DNA of 64,000 bases. Origin: Rhodanobacter sp. DHG33. Its GTDB lineage: Bacteria; Pseudomonadota; Gammaproteobacteria; Xanthomonadales; Rhodanobacteraceae. The position numbers were made by a program, and so were the translations under genes. Each line of letters starts with the position of its first letter. Positions within the stretch are counted from its first letter, which is position 1. The stretch spans positions 124,001 to 188,000 of the forward strand of contig NZ_JACYXM010000005.1 of assembly GCF_014843005.1 (NCBI RefSeq). The letters are read 5' to 3'. Shown in pieces: positions 47,089 through 59,108 of this stretch. The notes under the pieces are model-generated. The model saw only the letters and a program-made list of their open reading frames with translations, was not told the origin of the DNA and searched no databases.

Positions 47089-48288
47089 TCAGGCTGCCTT
47101 GGCCTGCCGTGCGGCATCCAGCGCCTGTGCAAGGTCGGCCCACAAGTCGTCGGCGTGCTCGATACCCACCGACAGCCGCAGCAGGCCCGGGGTGATGCCG
47201 CAGCGCCGCTGCGTATCCGCGTCGACCACGCGGTGGGTGAGTCCGGCCGGGTGCTGGATCAGCGTGTCGACCGAGCCCAGGCTCACCGCAGGAGTAGCCA
47301 GCCGCACTGCCGCCATCACGGCGGCCGCGGCGGCATGACCACCATGCATTTCGAACGCCATCAGGCTGCCCGGTCCGCGCATCTGGGTACTTGCCAGGGC
47401 GGCATTCGCCACCGTGCCCAGTCCCGGATAGCAGACCTTCGCCACCGCCGGATGCCGCGCCAGCCGTTCGGCGATGCGCTGCGCATTCTCCTGGGCCTTC
47501 AGCACGCGCAGGCCCAGTGTGGGCAGGCCACGATGCAGCAGATAGGCACCCAGCGGATGCAACAGGCCACCGGTCGCCGCGCGCACCTGGCGCAGTGCCT
47601 TGGCCCACTCGGCATTGCAGGCCACCACGCCGGCGATCACGTCGCCGTGGCCGCCGAGGAACTTGGTGGCGCTGTGCAGCACCAGGGTGGCGCCGAAATC
47701 GACCGGCTGCTGCAGCACCGGCGTGGCGAAAGTGGAATCCACCAGCACGGGCACGCCGCGCGCCGCGCGCACCACGGCGGCGATGTCGATCAGGTCCAGC
47801 GTCGGGTTGGCCGGCGTTTCTATCACCACCAGCGCGGTATCCGCATCGATGGCGGCGGCGATGCCATCCGGTTCCACCCAGCGCGTCGTGATGCCGAGCA
47901 AGCCCGACGCCAGCAGGTGATCGTTGGTGCCGTACAGCGGCCGCACCGCCAGCACATGTTTGCCGCGCTGGCCGGCGGCGAGCAGACAGGCCGACATGGC
48001 CGCCATGCCCGAACCGAAGGCCACCGCATCGGTCGTACCCTCCAGCTTCGCCAGCGCCGCCTCGAAGCGCGCCACCGTCGGGTTGTGCAGGCGCGCATAG
48101 ATCGGATTGGCCGCCGCGGCTTCGCCACCCACCAGGGCATCGAAACTCGCCGTACCGACATCCAGGTTGCGCACCGGGTAGGTGGTGGACAGATCCAGCG
48201 GCGGTGCGTGCACGCCGAGTTCGGCGAAATCCTCGCGTCCCGCATGCACGGCCAAGGTGTCTTGATGCAGCCCGTCGATGCCACGCAT
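47089..48288 (-). CDS. Cys/Met-metabolism PLP-dependent lyase (cystathionine or methionine gamma-lyase type)
   Basis: A 399-residue enzyme of the trans-sulfuration family. The PLP lysine is Lys209 in HSATKFLGGHGD, with SGMAAMSA near 93-100, Tyr in RPLYGTN and ETPANPTLD near 157-165. These enzymes cleave or exchange the gamma substituent of Cys/Met derivatives. True methionine gamma-lyases have Cys after YG; here it is Thr121, so the exact reaction is open. It is divergent from an Lrp-type regulator, like the P. putida mde genes. The chosen ATG at 48288 has GGGGTGGG upstream; ATG 48300 is an alternative. Confidence 0.88.
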   Translation of the reverse strand: MRGIDGLHQDTLAVHAGREDFAELGVHAPPLDLSTTYPVRNLDVGTASFDALVGGEAAAANPIYARLHNPTVARFEAALAKLEGTTDAVAFGSGMAAMSACLLAAGQRGKHVLAVRPLYGTNDHLLASGLLGITTRWVEPDGIAAAIDADTALVVIETPANPTLDLIDIAAVVRAARGVPVLVDSTFATPVLQQPVDFGATLVLHSATKFLGGHGDVIAGVVACNAEWAKALRQVRAATGGLLHPLGAYLLHRGLPTLGLRVLKAQENAQRIAERLARHPAVAKVCYPGLGTVANAALASTQMRGPGSLMAFEMHGGHAAAAAVMAAVRLATPAVSLGSVDTLIQHPAGLTHRVVDADTQRRCGITPGLLRLSVGIEHADDLWADLAQALDAARQAKAA

Positions 48289-48384
48289 ATCCCACCCCAT
48301 GATTCGTGAATTCCCATGGAGACTAGAACTCTCATGCCACATCAAGGCATGATTCCGAACAATATTTCGCAAAGCGGCCAATCC

Positions 48385-48864
48385 ATGCGCCTCGACCGAA
48401 CCGACTTCGCCATACTGCGGGAGTTGCGGAAGAACGCGCGGCTGCCAAACAAGACCCTGGCCGAACGCATCGGCGTGGCTCCTTCCACCGCACTGGAGCG
48501 CGTGCGCCGGTTGCGCGAGGAAGGCGCGATCCAGGGATTCCACGCGGAAATCCAGCCGCGCTCGGTGGGGATCGGCCTGCAGGCGATGATCAGCGTGCGC
48601 CTGGCCCGCCATGCGCGCGCCGATCTCGACGCCTTCCATGCCTATCTGATGACCCTGCGCGAGGTGCTCAGCTTCTACCACGTGGCCGGCGCCAACGATT
48701 ACCTGGTGCACGTGGCGGTGCACGACAGCGACCACCTGCGCGACTTCGCACTGGACGCCTTCACCACGCGCCCCGAAGTGGCGCACATCGAGACCAGCCT
48801 GATCTTCAATTTCTATCGCAACGCCGGCTTGCCGATCTACCTGGAAGGCGAAGACAACGAATAG
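48385..48864 (+). CDS. Lrp/AsnC-family transcriptional regulator
   Basis: A 159-residue regulator with an N-terminal helix-turn-helix (LDRTDFAILRELRKN, then TLAERIGVAPSTALERVRRL) and a C-terminal RAM ligand-binding domain with SVRLARHARADLDAF and the GANDYLVHVAV motif. It should sense an amino acid and control the divergent sulfur-amino-acid lyase gene. I chose ATG 48385 because it gives the normal family length; ATG 48316 would add 23 residues. The 96-bp gap is slightly A+T-rich, with AATATT near 48360, as Lrp sites often are. Confidence 0.9.
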   Translation: MRLDRTDFAILRELRKNARLPNKTLAERIGVAPSTALERVRRLREEGAIQGFHAEIQPRSVGIGLQAMISVRLARHARADLDAFHAYLMTLREVLSFYHVAGANDYLVHVAVHDSDHLRDFALDAFTTRPEVAHIETSLIFNFYRNAGLPIYLEGEDNE

Positions 48865-48931
48865 CGGCCCGAGCGGCTTCCCGCCGCCCCTCTGCTACCA
48901 TCCAGCGCCGCCTCATGCACCGCCGCGATCC

Positions 48932-50911
48932 ATGCTCAACCCGCAACAACAGGCCGCCGTCGAACACTGCGACACACCCTTGCTGGTGCTGGCTGGCGCG
49001 GGTTCGGGCAAGACCAGCGTCATCACGCAGAAGATCGCCCACCTGATCGGGCGGCGGAAGCTTGCCGCGTCGAAGATCGCCGCGATCACCTTCACCAACA
49101 AGGCCGCCCGCGAGATGCGCGAGCGCGTGGGCAAGCTGGTGTCCGTCGAGGACGCCGCCGCGCTCACCGTATGCACCTTCCATGCGCTGGGGCTGAAGTT
49201 CCTGCAGATCGAGCACGCACGTGCCGGCCTGCGCCGCGGTTTCTCCGTGCTGGACGCGGACGACAGCGAGGGCATCGTCAAGGAACTCGCGCCCAAGGGC
49301 GCGAAACCCGACGTGCTGTTCAACCTGCGCAACCTGCTTAGCCGCGCCAAGAACGCCGGCCTCTCGCCGGAAGAAGCGCTGGCCGCCGCGCGCAGCCCGC
49401 GCGAGCTGGAGGCGGCGACCATCTACGAGCTCTATCAGGCGCGCCTCGCCGCCTTCAACGCGGTGGATTTCGACGACCTGATCCGCCTGCCGCTGCGCAT
49501 CCTGGAAAGCGACGCCGAATGCCGCGACGCCTGGCGCGAGCGCCTGCGCTACCTGCTGGTGGACGAATACCAGGACACCAACGACGCGCAGTACCGTCTG
49601 CTCAAGGCGCTCACCGGCGAACGCGGCGGCATCACCTGCGTGGGCGACGACGACCAGAGCATCTACGCCTGGCGCGGCGCCAACCCCGAGAACATCGACC
49701 AGCTCGGCCGCGACTGGCCCAACTTGCGCGTGATCAAGCTGGAGCAGAACTACCGCTGCGGCAAGCGCATCCTGCGCGCCGCGAACGCGCTGATCGCCAA
49801 CAACCCGCACGCGCACGAAAAAAAGCTGTGGAGCGAGCACCCAGAGGGCGCGCCGATCCGCGTGCTGGAGTGCAAGGAAGCCGAACACGAAGCCGAGAAG
49901 GTGGCCGCGCTCGCCACCACGCTGGCGGAGAAGCACAAGGCGCGCTGGCACGACATCGCCATCCTCTATCGCGGCAACTTCCAGGCCCGTCCGCTGGAAA
50001 AAGCGCTGCGCCTGGCGCGCGTGCCTTACCACCTCACCGGCGCGCTTTCCTTTCTCGATCGCGCCGAGGTGAAGGACCTGCTCTGCTACCTGCGCCTGCT
50101 CACCAACCCGAACGACGATGCCGCCTTCCTGCGCGTGGTGAACGTGCCCAAGCGCGAGATCGGCTCGACCACGCTGGAGAAGCTGGGCCAGCTCGCGCAA
50201 TCCAGGCACTGCTCGCTGCTGGAAGCCACCCGCAGCGACGGCGTGCTGCGCCAGCTCACGCCGCGCCCGGCCGCCGCGCTGGCCGCATTCTCCGACCTGC
50301 TGGACGAACTGCGCAGCGCCTCGCTGCACGAGAGCGCGGCGGACCTGGTCGAACGCATCCTCAAGCGCACCGGTTACGCGGCCCAGCTCGCCGCCAGCAC
50401 GCCGGACGCCAGCGTGCGCGAACGCAAGCTGGGCAACCTGCGCGAACTCACCGACTGGTTCCGCGCCATGCAGAAGGGCGACAGCGCCGGCGACCTCGCC
50501 GCCCAGCTCGCCCTGCTCAGTCACGCCGACCGCGACGATCCCGGCAACGCGGTGCGCATGATGACGCTGCATGCCGCCAAGGGCCTGGAGTTCCGCTTCG
50601 TCTTCATCGTCGGCTGCGAGGACGGCACGCTGCCGCACGACGGCGCCATCGACGAGGGCCGCATCGACGAAGAGCGCCGCCTGATGTACGTGGGCATCAC
50701 CCGCGCCAAAGAGTTGCTGACGCTGTCGTGGTCGGCCAAGACCAAGCGCTACGGCGAAGTGCACAGCAACCAGCCCAGCCGCTTCCTGCACGAACTGCCG
50801 CAGACCGATCTGCACTGGCAGGGCAAGGACCCGGAGGCGGACAAGGAGGCCGTGCGCGAAACCGCCGAATCGCACATGGCGCGGATCAAGGCCATGCTGG
50901 CAGGTACCTAG
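48932..50911 (+). CDS. rep: ATP-dependent DNA helicase Rep
   Basis: A 659-residue superfamily 1A 3'-5' helicase. Walker A is AGAGSGKTSVI near 27-37, motif Ia ITFTNKAAREM, motif II VDEYQDTN, motif III GDDDQSIYAWRGA, motif V TLHAAKGLEF and motif VI RLMYVGITRA. The length and MLNPQQQAAVEH start fit Rep rather than the longer UvrD or PcrA. It helps replication forks pass protein blocks. No good ribosome site precedes the ATG. Confidence 0.95.
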   Translation: MLNPQQQAAVEHCDTPLLVLAGAGSGKTSVITQKIAHLIGRRKLAASKIAAITFTNKAAREMRERVGKLVSVEDAAALTVCTFHALGLKFLQIEHARAGLRRGFSVLDADDSEGIVKELAPKGAKPDVLFNLRNLLSRAKNAGLSPEEALAAARSPRELEAATIYELYQARLAAFNAVDFDDLIRLPLRILESDAECRDAWRERLRYLLVDEYQDTNDAQYRLLKALTGERGGITCVGDDDQSIYAWRGANPENIDQLGRDWPNLRVIKLEQNYRCGKRILRAANALIANNPHAHEKKLWSEHPEGAPIRVLECKEAEHEAEKVAALATTLAEKHKARWHDIAILYRGNFQARPLEKALRLARVPYHLTGALSFLDRAEVKDLLCYLRLLTNPNDDAAFLRVVNVPKREIGSTTLEKLGQLAQSRHCSLLEATRSDGVLRQLTPRPAAALAAFSDLLDELRSASLHESAADLVERILKRTGYAAQLAASTPDASVRERKLGNLRELTDWFRAMQKGDSAGDLAAQLALLSHADRDDPGNAVRMMTLHAAKGLEFRFVFIVGCEDGTLPHDGAIDEGRIDEERRLMYVGITRAKELLTLSWSAKTKRYGEVHSNQPSRFLHELPQTDLHWQGKDPEADKEAVRETAESHMARIKAMLAGT

Positions 50912-50946
50912 TTGACGGCCGGACGCCTGACTTCCATTGTGCGGGT

Positions 50947-50966
50947 GGCGGCCGGCCGCCTTATTT
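50947..50966 (+). terminator. Possible terminator after rep
   Basis: GGCGG (50947-50951), CCGG loop, CCGCC (50956-50960) is followed by TTATTTT. It lies 36 bp after the rep stop and before the ribosome site of the sulfotransferase gene. Confidence 0.5.
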
Positions 50967-50988
50967 TCCCGGCTCCAGGGGGATTACC

Positions 50989-52575
50989 GTGATCGATTCG
51001 ACCCGGGCTTACAGCAAGCTCGTCGCTGCTTTCAACCAGAACGACTGGCCGCGCGTGCAGCAGCGCGCCGCCCAGGTACTCGCCCTTGCACCGGACGATG
51101 CGCGCGTGCATTTCATGGTCGGCGTGGCCTTCATGCAGATGCAACACGTGAAGCAGATGCCGATGGCGCTGGAGCACCTGCTGAAAGCCACCCAGCTGGA
51201 GCCGCGCCGCGCCGACTACGCGGCGCAGTACGCGAAGTCGCTGGCGCTGTGCCGGCGATTCCGCGAGGCACGGCAGGTGGCGGATCGTGCGATGACCCTG
51301 TCGCCCGACGACGTGCAGACCCTGGGCACGCTGGGTACGGTGTACAAGCAAGCCAACGCGCACGTGCAATCGGCCAAGGCATTCCGCCGCGCCGTGGCGC
51401 TGTCGCCCGAGCAGGCCATCAACCACCTCAACCTCGCCTATGCGCTGAATTCGCTTGGCGACACCGAAGGCGCCGAGCAGGAACTGGAAACCTGCGTGCG
51501 GATCGAACCGCGGCACTGGTACGCGCACCTCCTGCTCGCCCAGCTGCAGAAGCAGACGATGGGCCACAACCACATCGCGCGCATGCACGAGCTGCTGGAA
51601 CGCCACGCCAACGATCTCGGCGCGCAGCTGCTGCTCAATATCGCCCTCGGCAAGGAATGCGACGACCTCGGGGACTACCCCCGGGCGTTCGGGCACTACA
51701 CGCGCGGCAAGACGGCCGGCCGTCGCATGCGGCCCTATACGTTCGCACGCGACCGGGCGATGTTCGACGCCATCGTGCGCGCCTTCCCTGCCGCCGAGAC
51801 GGAAGCCGTGGGCGATCCCACGCGCGAGCCCATCTTCATCATCGGCATGCCGCGTACCGGCACCACCCTGCTGGATCGCGTGCTTTCCAGCCATCCCGAC
51901 GTGCGTTCCGCCGGCGAGCTGCAGAACTTTCCCACCATGATCCAGCGCGCCTCCGGCTGTCCCACCGCCTTGCTGGGCGAAGCGGACCTCGTCGCGCGCA
52001 CCCGGCACATCGATTGGCGGCAACTCGGCGAAGCGTACCTCGCCAGCACGCGGCCGGTGAGCGGAGAAACGCCACGCTTCATCGACAAGATGCCGCACAA
52101 CTTCCTCTACGCCGGATGGATCGCCCGCGCGCTGCCGAACGCGAAGATCGTCTGCCTGCGCCGCGACCCGCTGGACACCTCCATCGGCAACTTCCGTCAC
52201 CTGTTCGACCAGGAATCGGGCTTCTACGACTACTCCTTCAATCTCGACGACATCGGCTGCTACACCCTCCAGTTCGACCGCCTGATGGCGCACTGGCGCA
52301 AGGTGCTGCCCGGCCGCGTCCACGAAGTGCGCTACGAATCGCTGGTGGAAAACACCGAGGCCACCGCGCGCGAACTGCTGGCCTTCTGCGAGCTGCCGTG
52401 GGATGACGCCTGCCTGCGCTCCGAGGACAACGCCGCGCCCGTCAATACGCCCAATTCCTGGCAGGTGCGCTCGCCGATCTACAGCCGCGCCGTCGGCCAA
52501 TGGCGGAACTACGAATCGCAGCTGCAGGACTTGCGCCGGTTGTTCGCCGACGCCGGAATCGACTCGGCGCGCTGA
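50989..52575 (+). CDS. TPR-containing sulfotransferase family protein
   Basis: A 528-residue protein starting at a GTG with AGGGGGA 5 bases upstream. Residues about 5-240 form tetratricopeptide repeats (for example DYAAQYAKSLALCRRFREA and HVQSAKAFRRAVALSPEQA). Residues about 280-510 are a sulfotransferase: the PAPS 5'-phosphosulfate loop IIGMPRTGTTLLDRVLSSH begins at 284, and IVCLRRDPLDTSIGNFRH is the 3'-phosphate site. It should transfer sulfate from PAPS to a protein or small-molecule acceptor recognised by the TPR part. No signal peptide. It converges with a TonB receptor gene. Confidence 0.9.
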   Translation: MIDSTRAYSKLVAAFNQNDWPRVQQRAAQVLALAPDDARVHFMVGVAFMQMQHVKQMPMALEHLLKATQLEPRRADYAAQYAKSLALCRRFREARQVADRAMTLSPDDVQTLGTLGTVYKQANAHVQSAKAFRRAVALSPEQAINHLNLAYALNSLGDTEGAEQELETCVRIEPRHWYAHLLLAQLQKQTMGHNHIARMHELLERHANDLGAQLLLNIALGKECDDLGDYPRAFGHYTRGKTAGRRMRPYTFARDRAMFDAIVRAFPAAETEAVGDPTREPIFIIGMPRTGTTLLDRVLSSHPDVRSAGELQNFPTMIQRASGCPTALLGEADLVARTRHIDWRQLGEAYLASTRPVSGETPRFIDKMPHNFLYAGWIARALPNAKIVCLRRDPLDTSIGNFRHLFDQESGFYDYSFNLDDIGCYTLQFDRLMAHWRKVLPGRVHEVRYESLVENTEATARELLAFCELPWDDACLRSEDNAAPVNTPNSWQVRSPIYSRAVGQWRNYESQLQDLRRLFADAGIDSAR

Positions 52576-52668
52576 GCTTCCGTCGGCGAAAAGGCAGGCC
52601 CTGGGCGGCCGGTTATACCGAACCCATTCTCGCTTTCTTTATTCCGTTGCCGGCCTGCTCGATCGACA

Positions 52669-52697
52669 CAAAAAACGGCCCCGCCGAAGCGGGGCCG
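52669..52697 (-). terminator. Intrinsic terminator of the TonB receptor gene
   Basis: CGGCCCCGC at 52676-52684, loop CGAA, GCGGGGCCG at 52689-52697. The run of A at 52670-52675 becomes the T tract on the minus strand. It lies 30 bp after the receptor stop. Confidence 0.92.
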
Positions 52698-52726
52698 TCG
52701 ATCGAACCGATAAAACGCGGACTTGC

Positions 52727-55588
<2,862 letters not shown>

Positions 55589-55815
55589 GTTTGATATCCC
55601 TTGTGGTGTGCAGAAGCGTTGAGCCCGGCATGGACCGGACATTCAGCACGCCTGCGCCGGCGAACCCGGGGTGCGAACCGGTCAATCCCCATTGAACCGG
55701 CTCTTCGCAAGATCGTGCTGTCGCTTTCTTTACCACAAGATTTAACGATTCATCAACATATTGCGCGCAAAAACTTTCGACGCACAAAGCGCAACGAACG
55801 CAATTGCATCGCCGA

Positions 55816-56850
55816 TCAGATCAGCCGCCCGGCCTCCAGTTCGCCCTTGAGATAGGCGTAGTAGATCGGCGCCGCAATCACGCCAGGCAGGCCGAAAGCC
55901 GCCTCCAGCAGCAGCATGGCAATCAGCAATTCCCACGCCGCCGCATGGATTTGCGAACCCACGATGCGCGCGTTGAGGAAGTACTCCAGTTTGTGGATCA
56001 CGATCAGGAAGCCCAGCGCGGCGATGCCGACGCCCAGCGATACCGACAGCGCCGCGATGGTGATGGCGGTATTGGACAGCAGGTTGCCGATCACCGGCAG
56101 CAGTCCGACGATGAAGGTGACCGCCACCAGCGTCTTGGCCAGCGGCACATGGATGCCCAGCAGCGGCAGCACGCCGAGCAGGAACACGGCAGTGAGCGCG
56201 GTGTTGACCAGCGAGATCTTGATCTGCGCGAACACGATGTCGTGGAACGCCACGGCAAGGCGCTGGCAGCGCTGGCCCAGCGCCGCCGCCAGCGGCCCCA
56301 CCTGATGCGCCGGCCGAGTGCGGCTCAACGCGACAATGGCGCCCAGCACCAGGCCGATCAGGATGTGCACGGACACGCGCGCCGCGCCCTTGCCCGCCGT
56401 CTGCAAGGTCGTTGCATGCTTGCTGGCCAGCGCGACCAGGCCATCGCGCAGGTCGTCGACGCTGTCGGGCAGGTGGTCGACCAGCATCGCCGGCAGCTGC
56501 TGGCGCGCCTTGTCCACCAGCGGCATCAGCTGCTGTTGCCAGAGCACGTCGGGGTTGCCCAGTTCGCTGCGGAAGAAGCTGATCGCACCGAGGATCAGCA
56601 GCACCAGCAAGCCCACCACCACCGCGCCCAGCACCGCCACCACCACCACCCGTGCGCGGTCGCCTGGAATGCGCCGGCCCAGCAACGGCGTCGCCGCCTG
56701 CACCAGCTCGTACACCAGCAGTCCCGCCAGCAGGGCGGAGAGCAGATGCAGTTGCAGCACCAGCCACAGCACCGCGCCTGCGAGCACGTAGCTGGCGATC
56801 TGGATGACGGAGGAACTGGCGCGAGGCGCGGCTGACGTCGGATCGTTCAT
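55816..56850 (-). CDS. AI-2E family transporter (PerM/TqsA-like membrane protein)
   Basis: A 344-residue inner-membrane protein with about seven helices. The first two lie at about 18-52, then a periplasmic domain (DKARQQLPAMLVDHLPDSV), and a C-terminal group with LPVIGNLLSNTAITIAAL, GFLIVIHKLEYFLNARIVG and LPGVIAAPIYYAYLKGEL. The KLEYFLNARIVG segment is characteristic of this family. Members export small molecules or Na+/H+, and the AI-2 link holds for few of them. GGAAC lies before the ATG. It is 227 bp from the TonB receptor start and divergent from the acid phosphatase gene. Confidence 0.9.
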   Translation of the reverse strand: MNDPTSAAPRASSSVIQIASYVLAGAVLWLVLQLHLLSALLAGLLVYELVQAATPLLGRRIPGDRARVVVVAVLGAVVVGLLVLLILGAISFFRSELGNPDVLWQQQLMPLVDKARQQLPAMLVDHLPDSVDDLRDGLVALASKHATTLQTAGKGAARVSVHILIGLVLGAIVALSRTRPAHQVGPLAAALGQRCQRLAVAFHDIVFAQIKISLVNTALTAVFLLGVLPLLGIHVPLAKTLVAVTFIVGLLPVIGNLLSNTAITIAALSVSLGVGIAALGFLIVIHKLEYFLNARIVGSQIHAAAWELLIAMLLLEAAFGLPGVIAAPIYYAYLKGELEAGRLI

Positions 56851-56941
56851 GCGGGTTCCGGCGGGATGGGGTTGGCGCCAGTCTGTCAGATCACTGCCTT
56901 AAACTCCCGGCAGACTCGCCGCTTTTCGTTGGAGATCCCTC

Positions 56942-57823
56942 ATGCGACTTCACCTGCCGCTGGCCCTGGCCGCGTCCGTCCTGCTCGCCGGTTGCGCCAG
57001 CGCGCCGACCCATCCCGCCGCCGCGTCCGCGCCAGCTCCCGTGTCCGAAGCCGCCGCCAACGACAACCTCAACGCGGTGGCGTGGACGCAGACCGCGATC
57101 GAGCATGACCTGATCTACATCCAGGCTTACCGCGATGCGCAGTCGCGCCTGCTGGAAGCCCTGCACGATCCGAACTGGGACGCCCTGTCCAAGGACGACC
57201 GCGTGACGCCCGCCACCGGCCTGCCCGCTGCCGTCGTGCTGGACATCGACGAAACCGTGCTGGACAACTCGCCCTACCAGGCCCGTCTGGTAAAGAGCGG
57301 CGGCAGCTACGACGAAGCCAGCTGGGCCGCGTGGTGCAAGGAACAGCGCGCCCGCGCCATGCCCGGCGCGCTGGCCTTCACGCAGTTCGCCGCCGCGCAC
57401 GGCATCGCGGTGATCTACCTCTCCAACCGGGCACAGGACCTGGACACCGCCACCCTGGCCAACCTGCGGCAGCTGGGCTTCCCCGTTTCCGGCCCGGACG
57501 CCTTCCTCGGCCTGGGCACGGTGGAGCCGGGCTGCGACCAGGTGGGCACCGAGAAAGGTTGCCGGCGCCAGTTGGTGAGCCGCAAATACCGTGTACTGAT
57601 GCAGTTCGGCGACCAGTTGGGGGACTTCGTGGACGTGCTCGCCAACACCGAGGCCGGCCGCAAGCAGGCCATCGCCGACTACATGGGCTGGATCGGCACG
57701 CGCTGGTTCGTGCTGCCCAACCCCACCTACGGTTCGTGGGAGCCGGCGCTGTTCAACAACGACTGGAGCGCGCCGGCGACGGAGCAGCGCCAGAAGAAGC
57801 TGGATTCCTTGCGCTATAATTGA
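56942..57823 (+). CDS. 5'-nucleotidase, lipoprotein e(P4) family acid phosphatase
   Basis: A 293-residue lipoprotein with lipobox LLAGC (Cys18) and a HAD-type phosphatase domain. The catalytic aspartates are Asp101 and Asp103 in VLDIDETVLDNS, motif II is IYLSNR near 157-162, and the rest of the fold (GDQLGDF) matches the e(P4) acid phosphatase family. It should dephosphorylate nucleotides at the outer membrane, helping NAD or nucleoside uptake. GGAG lies 7 bases before the ATG. The coding region ends in an A+T-rich stretch that runs into a small-RNA-like unit. Confidence 0.93.
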   Translation: MRLHLPLALAASVLLAGCASAPTHPAAASAPAPVSEAAANDNLNAVAWTQTAIEHDLIYIQAYRDAQSRLLEALHDPNWDALSKDDRVTPATGLPAAVVLDIDETVLDNSPYQARLVKSGGSYDEASWAAWCKEQRARAMPGALAFTQFAAAHGIAVIYLSNRAQDLDTATLANLRQLGFPVSGPDAFLGLGTVEPGCDQVGTEKGCRRQLVSRKYRVLMQFGDQLGDFVDVLANTEAGRKQAIADYMGWIGTRWFVLPNPTYGSWEPALFNNDWSAPATEQRQKKLDSLRYN

Positions 57824-57858
57824 TCAAAAACAATAAGTTATAAGCAATAACAAAAGTA

Positions 57859-57887
57859 TTGCCTTAGATTTAACACCCAAGTAATAT
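57859..57887 (+). promoter_or_regulatory. Predicted sigma-70 promoter of the small RNA
   Basis: TTGCCT at 57859-57864 and TAATAT at 57882-57887 with a 17-bp spacer. Four of six consensus bases match in each box. The surrounding A+T-rich DNA is exceptional for this genome. It points away from the acid phosphatase gene toward the terminator at 57960-57992. Confidence 0.5.
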
Positions 57888-57893
57888 CTGCCT

Positions 57894-57992
57894 CGCCTAC
57901 CTGCTGCTGACCGCCGTTTTCCGCAGGCAAGGCCATTTCCCTTCCGGCCCTGCCGGATTACCCCGTGAGGCTCGCGCCCGCGGGGTTTTCTT
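57894..57992 (+). ncRNA. Candidate small RNA, about 100 nt
   Basis: Between a predicted promoter and an intrinsic terminator lies a stretch that folds into three hairpins: CCTGC/GCAGG (about 57900-57927), GGCAAGGCC/GGCCCTGCC (57926-57953) and the terminator ACCCCG/CGGGGT (57960-57965 and 57981-57986) followed by TTTTC. C-rich single-stranded segments sit in the loops. It contains no ORF. I could not match it to 6S, 4.5S, tmRNA or RNase P. Transcription is inferred. Confidence 0.45.
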
Positions 57993-58202
57993 TCATTTAG
58001 GGCCGCATTTTGCGGTCGCTCCGGATCGCATGGATCAAATGAGCGGACGCCGGCCTTTGCGATAGTCCCGATCGCGGACGTCCAGCAGACGACCATCCAT
58101 GGCGCGCTCCATCAAAGCAGCAACGCAGGTTTCTGCGGGCGGCCCTTGTTTGCCGCTTGCCGCGCCGCATACCCTGTTCCTTCATTCCCACTGGATCTGC
58201 CC

Positions 58203-59108
58203 ATGCGCTTCCGCTCCCTGTGCCGTCCCTTGCTGCCCCTGCTCGCCACACTGGCGCTGCTGGCCGCCTGCCACGGCAACGAAGCCTCGCAAGCCGGCGG
58301 CAGCACGCCGGAAGCGGCCGTGCAGGGCTCGATCGACCTGCTGAAAGCCGGCGACTTCAACGGCCTGTGGAAACACGTCCTGCCGCCCGCCGATTACGCC
58401 ACCCTGCGCACCGACTGGAGCCAGCACAACGCCAACCGTCCGCCGGTGAGCGCCGACGACAAGGCGAAGTTCGACGCGTCGGTGCAGCAGCTCACCGGCC
58501 CCGATGCGGAGAACAAGCTCTACGCCCAGCTGCAGCCCAAGCTCGAGCAGATGCAGCAGCAATACAAGGACCAGTTGCCGGTGCTGGTCGCCATGTACGG
58601 TGCCTTCCTCAAGAACGGCGTGGCGCAGAACCAGAGCCTGGGCTCCGAACAGAAGGCCCAGGCCACCCAGCTGATCGACGTGCTGACGCCGTGGGCGCAG
58701 CAGGCGCCGTGGTTCGACCAGGCCAAGGCGAAGCAGACCATAGGCGTGCTGGTGAGCACTGCGCGCAAGCTCGATCTCAAGAGCCCGGAACAATTGCGCA
58801 CGATGGATTTCGACGCCGCCATGGCGAGGTACGCCACCGGCTACGCCGGCCTCAAGCAGGCACTGGCGATCTATGGCCTGCAGGTGGACGAGGCACTGGA
58901 TTCGGTGAAGCTCAGCACCGTTTCCAACCAGAACGGCCATGCCGTGGTGAAGATCGACTACACCCTGCTCGGCAAGCCGCTCACCGCCGAAACCAACCTG
59001 GTGCAGCAGGACGGCCGCTGGTACAGCGAATCGCTGATCGACAACGTGCGCAAGGCGCACGAGCAGTTGCAACAGCCGGCCGCGGCAGGCAGCGTGGCAG
59101 CGCACTGA
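58203..59108 (+). CDS. Lipoprotein of unknown function
   Basis: A 301-residue protein with a lipobox LLAAC (Cys23) after a basic and hydrophobic start (MRFRSLCRPLLPLLATLALL cited in parts). The mature protein is strongly helical and Gln/Lys-rich, with STPEAAVQGSIDLLKAGDF near 33-51, a long helix KLEQMQQQYKDQLPV, and a C-terminal SNQNGHAVVKIDYTLLGKP beta segment. This resembles periplasmic DUF4878-type folds only in its end. I do not recognise the family. The chosen ATG lacks a strong ribosome site; an upstream ATG at 58146 does not give a lipoprotein signal at its start. Confidence 0.75.
   Translation: MRFRSLCRPLLPLLATLALLAACHGNEASQAGGSTPEAAVQGSIDLLKAGDFNGLWKHVLPPADYATLRTDWSQHNANRPPVSADDKAKFDASVQQLTGPDAENKLYAQLQPKLEQMQQQYKDQLPVLVAMYGAFLKNGVAQNQSLGSEQKAQATQLIDVLTPWAQQAPWFDQAKAKQTIGVLVSTARKLDLKSPEQLRTMDFDAAMARYATGYAGLKQALAIYGLQVDEALDSVKLSTVSNQNGHAVVKIDYTLLGKPLTAETNLVQQDGRWYSESLIDNVRKAHEQLQQPAAAGSVAAH

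Larger units (their letters stand above)
57824..58202 (+). other. Intergenic region with small-RNA-like unit
   Basis: This 379-bp gap starts with an A+T-rich block (57824-57890), holds a promoter and terminator pair (57859-57992), then a short CCGCA/TGCGG hairpin at 58003-58015, and finally the promoter region of the following lipoprotein gene. No protein-coding frame with a ribosome site is seen. Confidence 0.6.

Noticed and set aside
57925-57955. A CCGGAAGG element on the minus strand resembling the 4.5S SRP RNA tip
   Set aside because: Only the GGAA loop and two or three pairs match; the conserved asymmetric internal loop of SRP RNA is absent, and promoter and terminator signals point to the plus strand.
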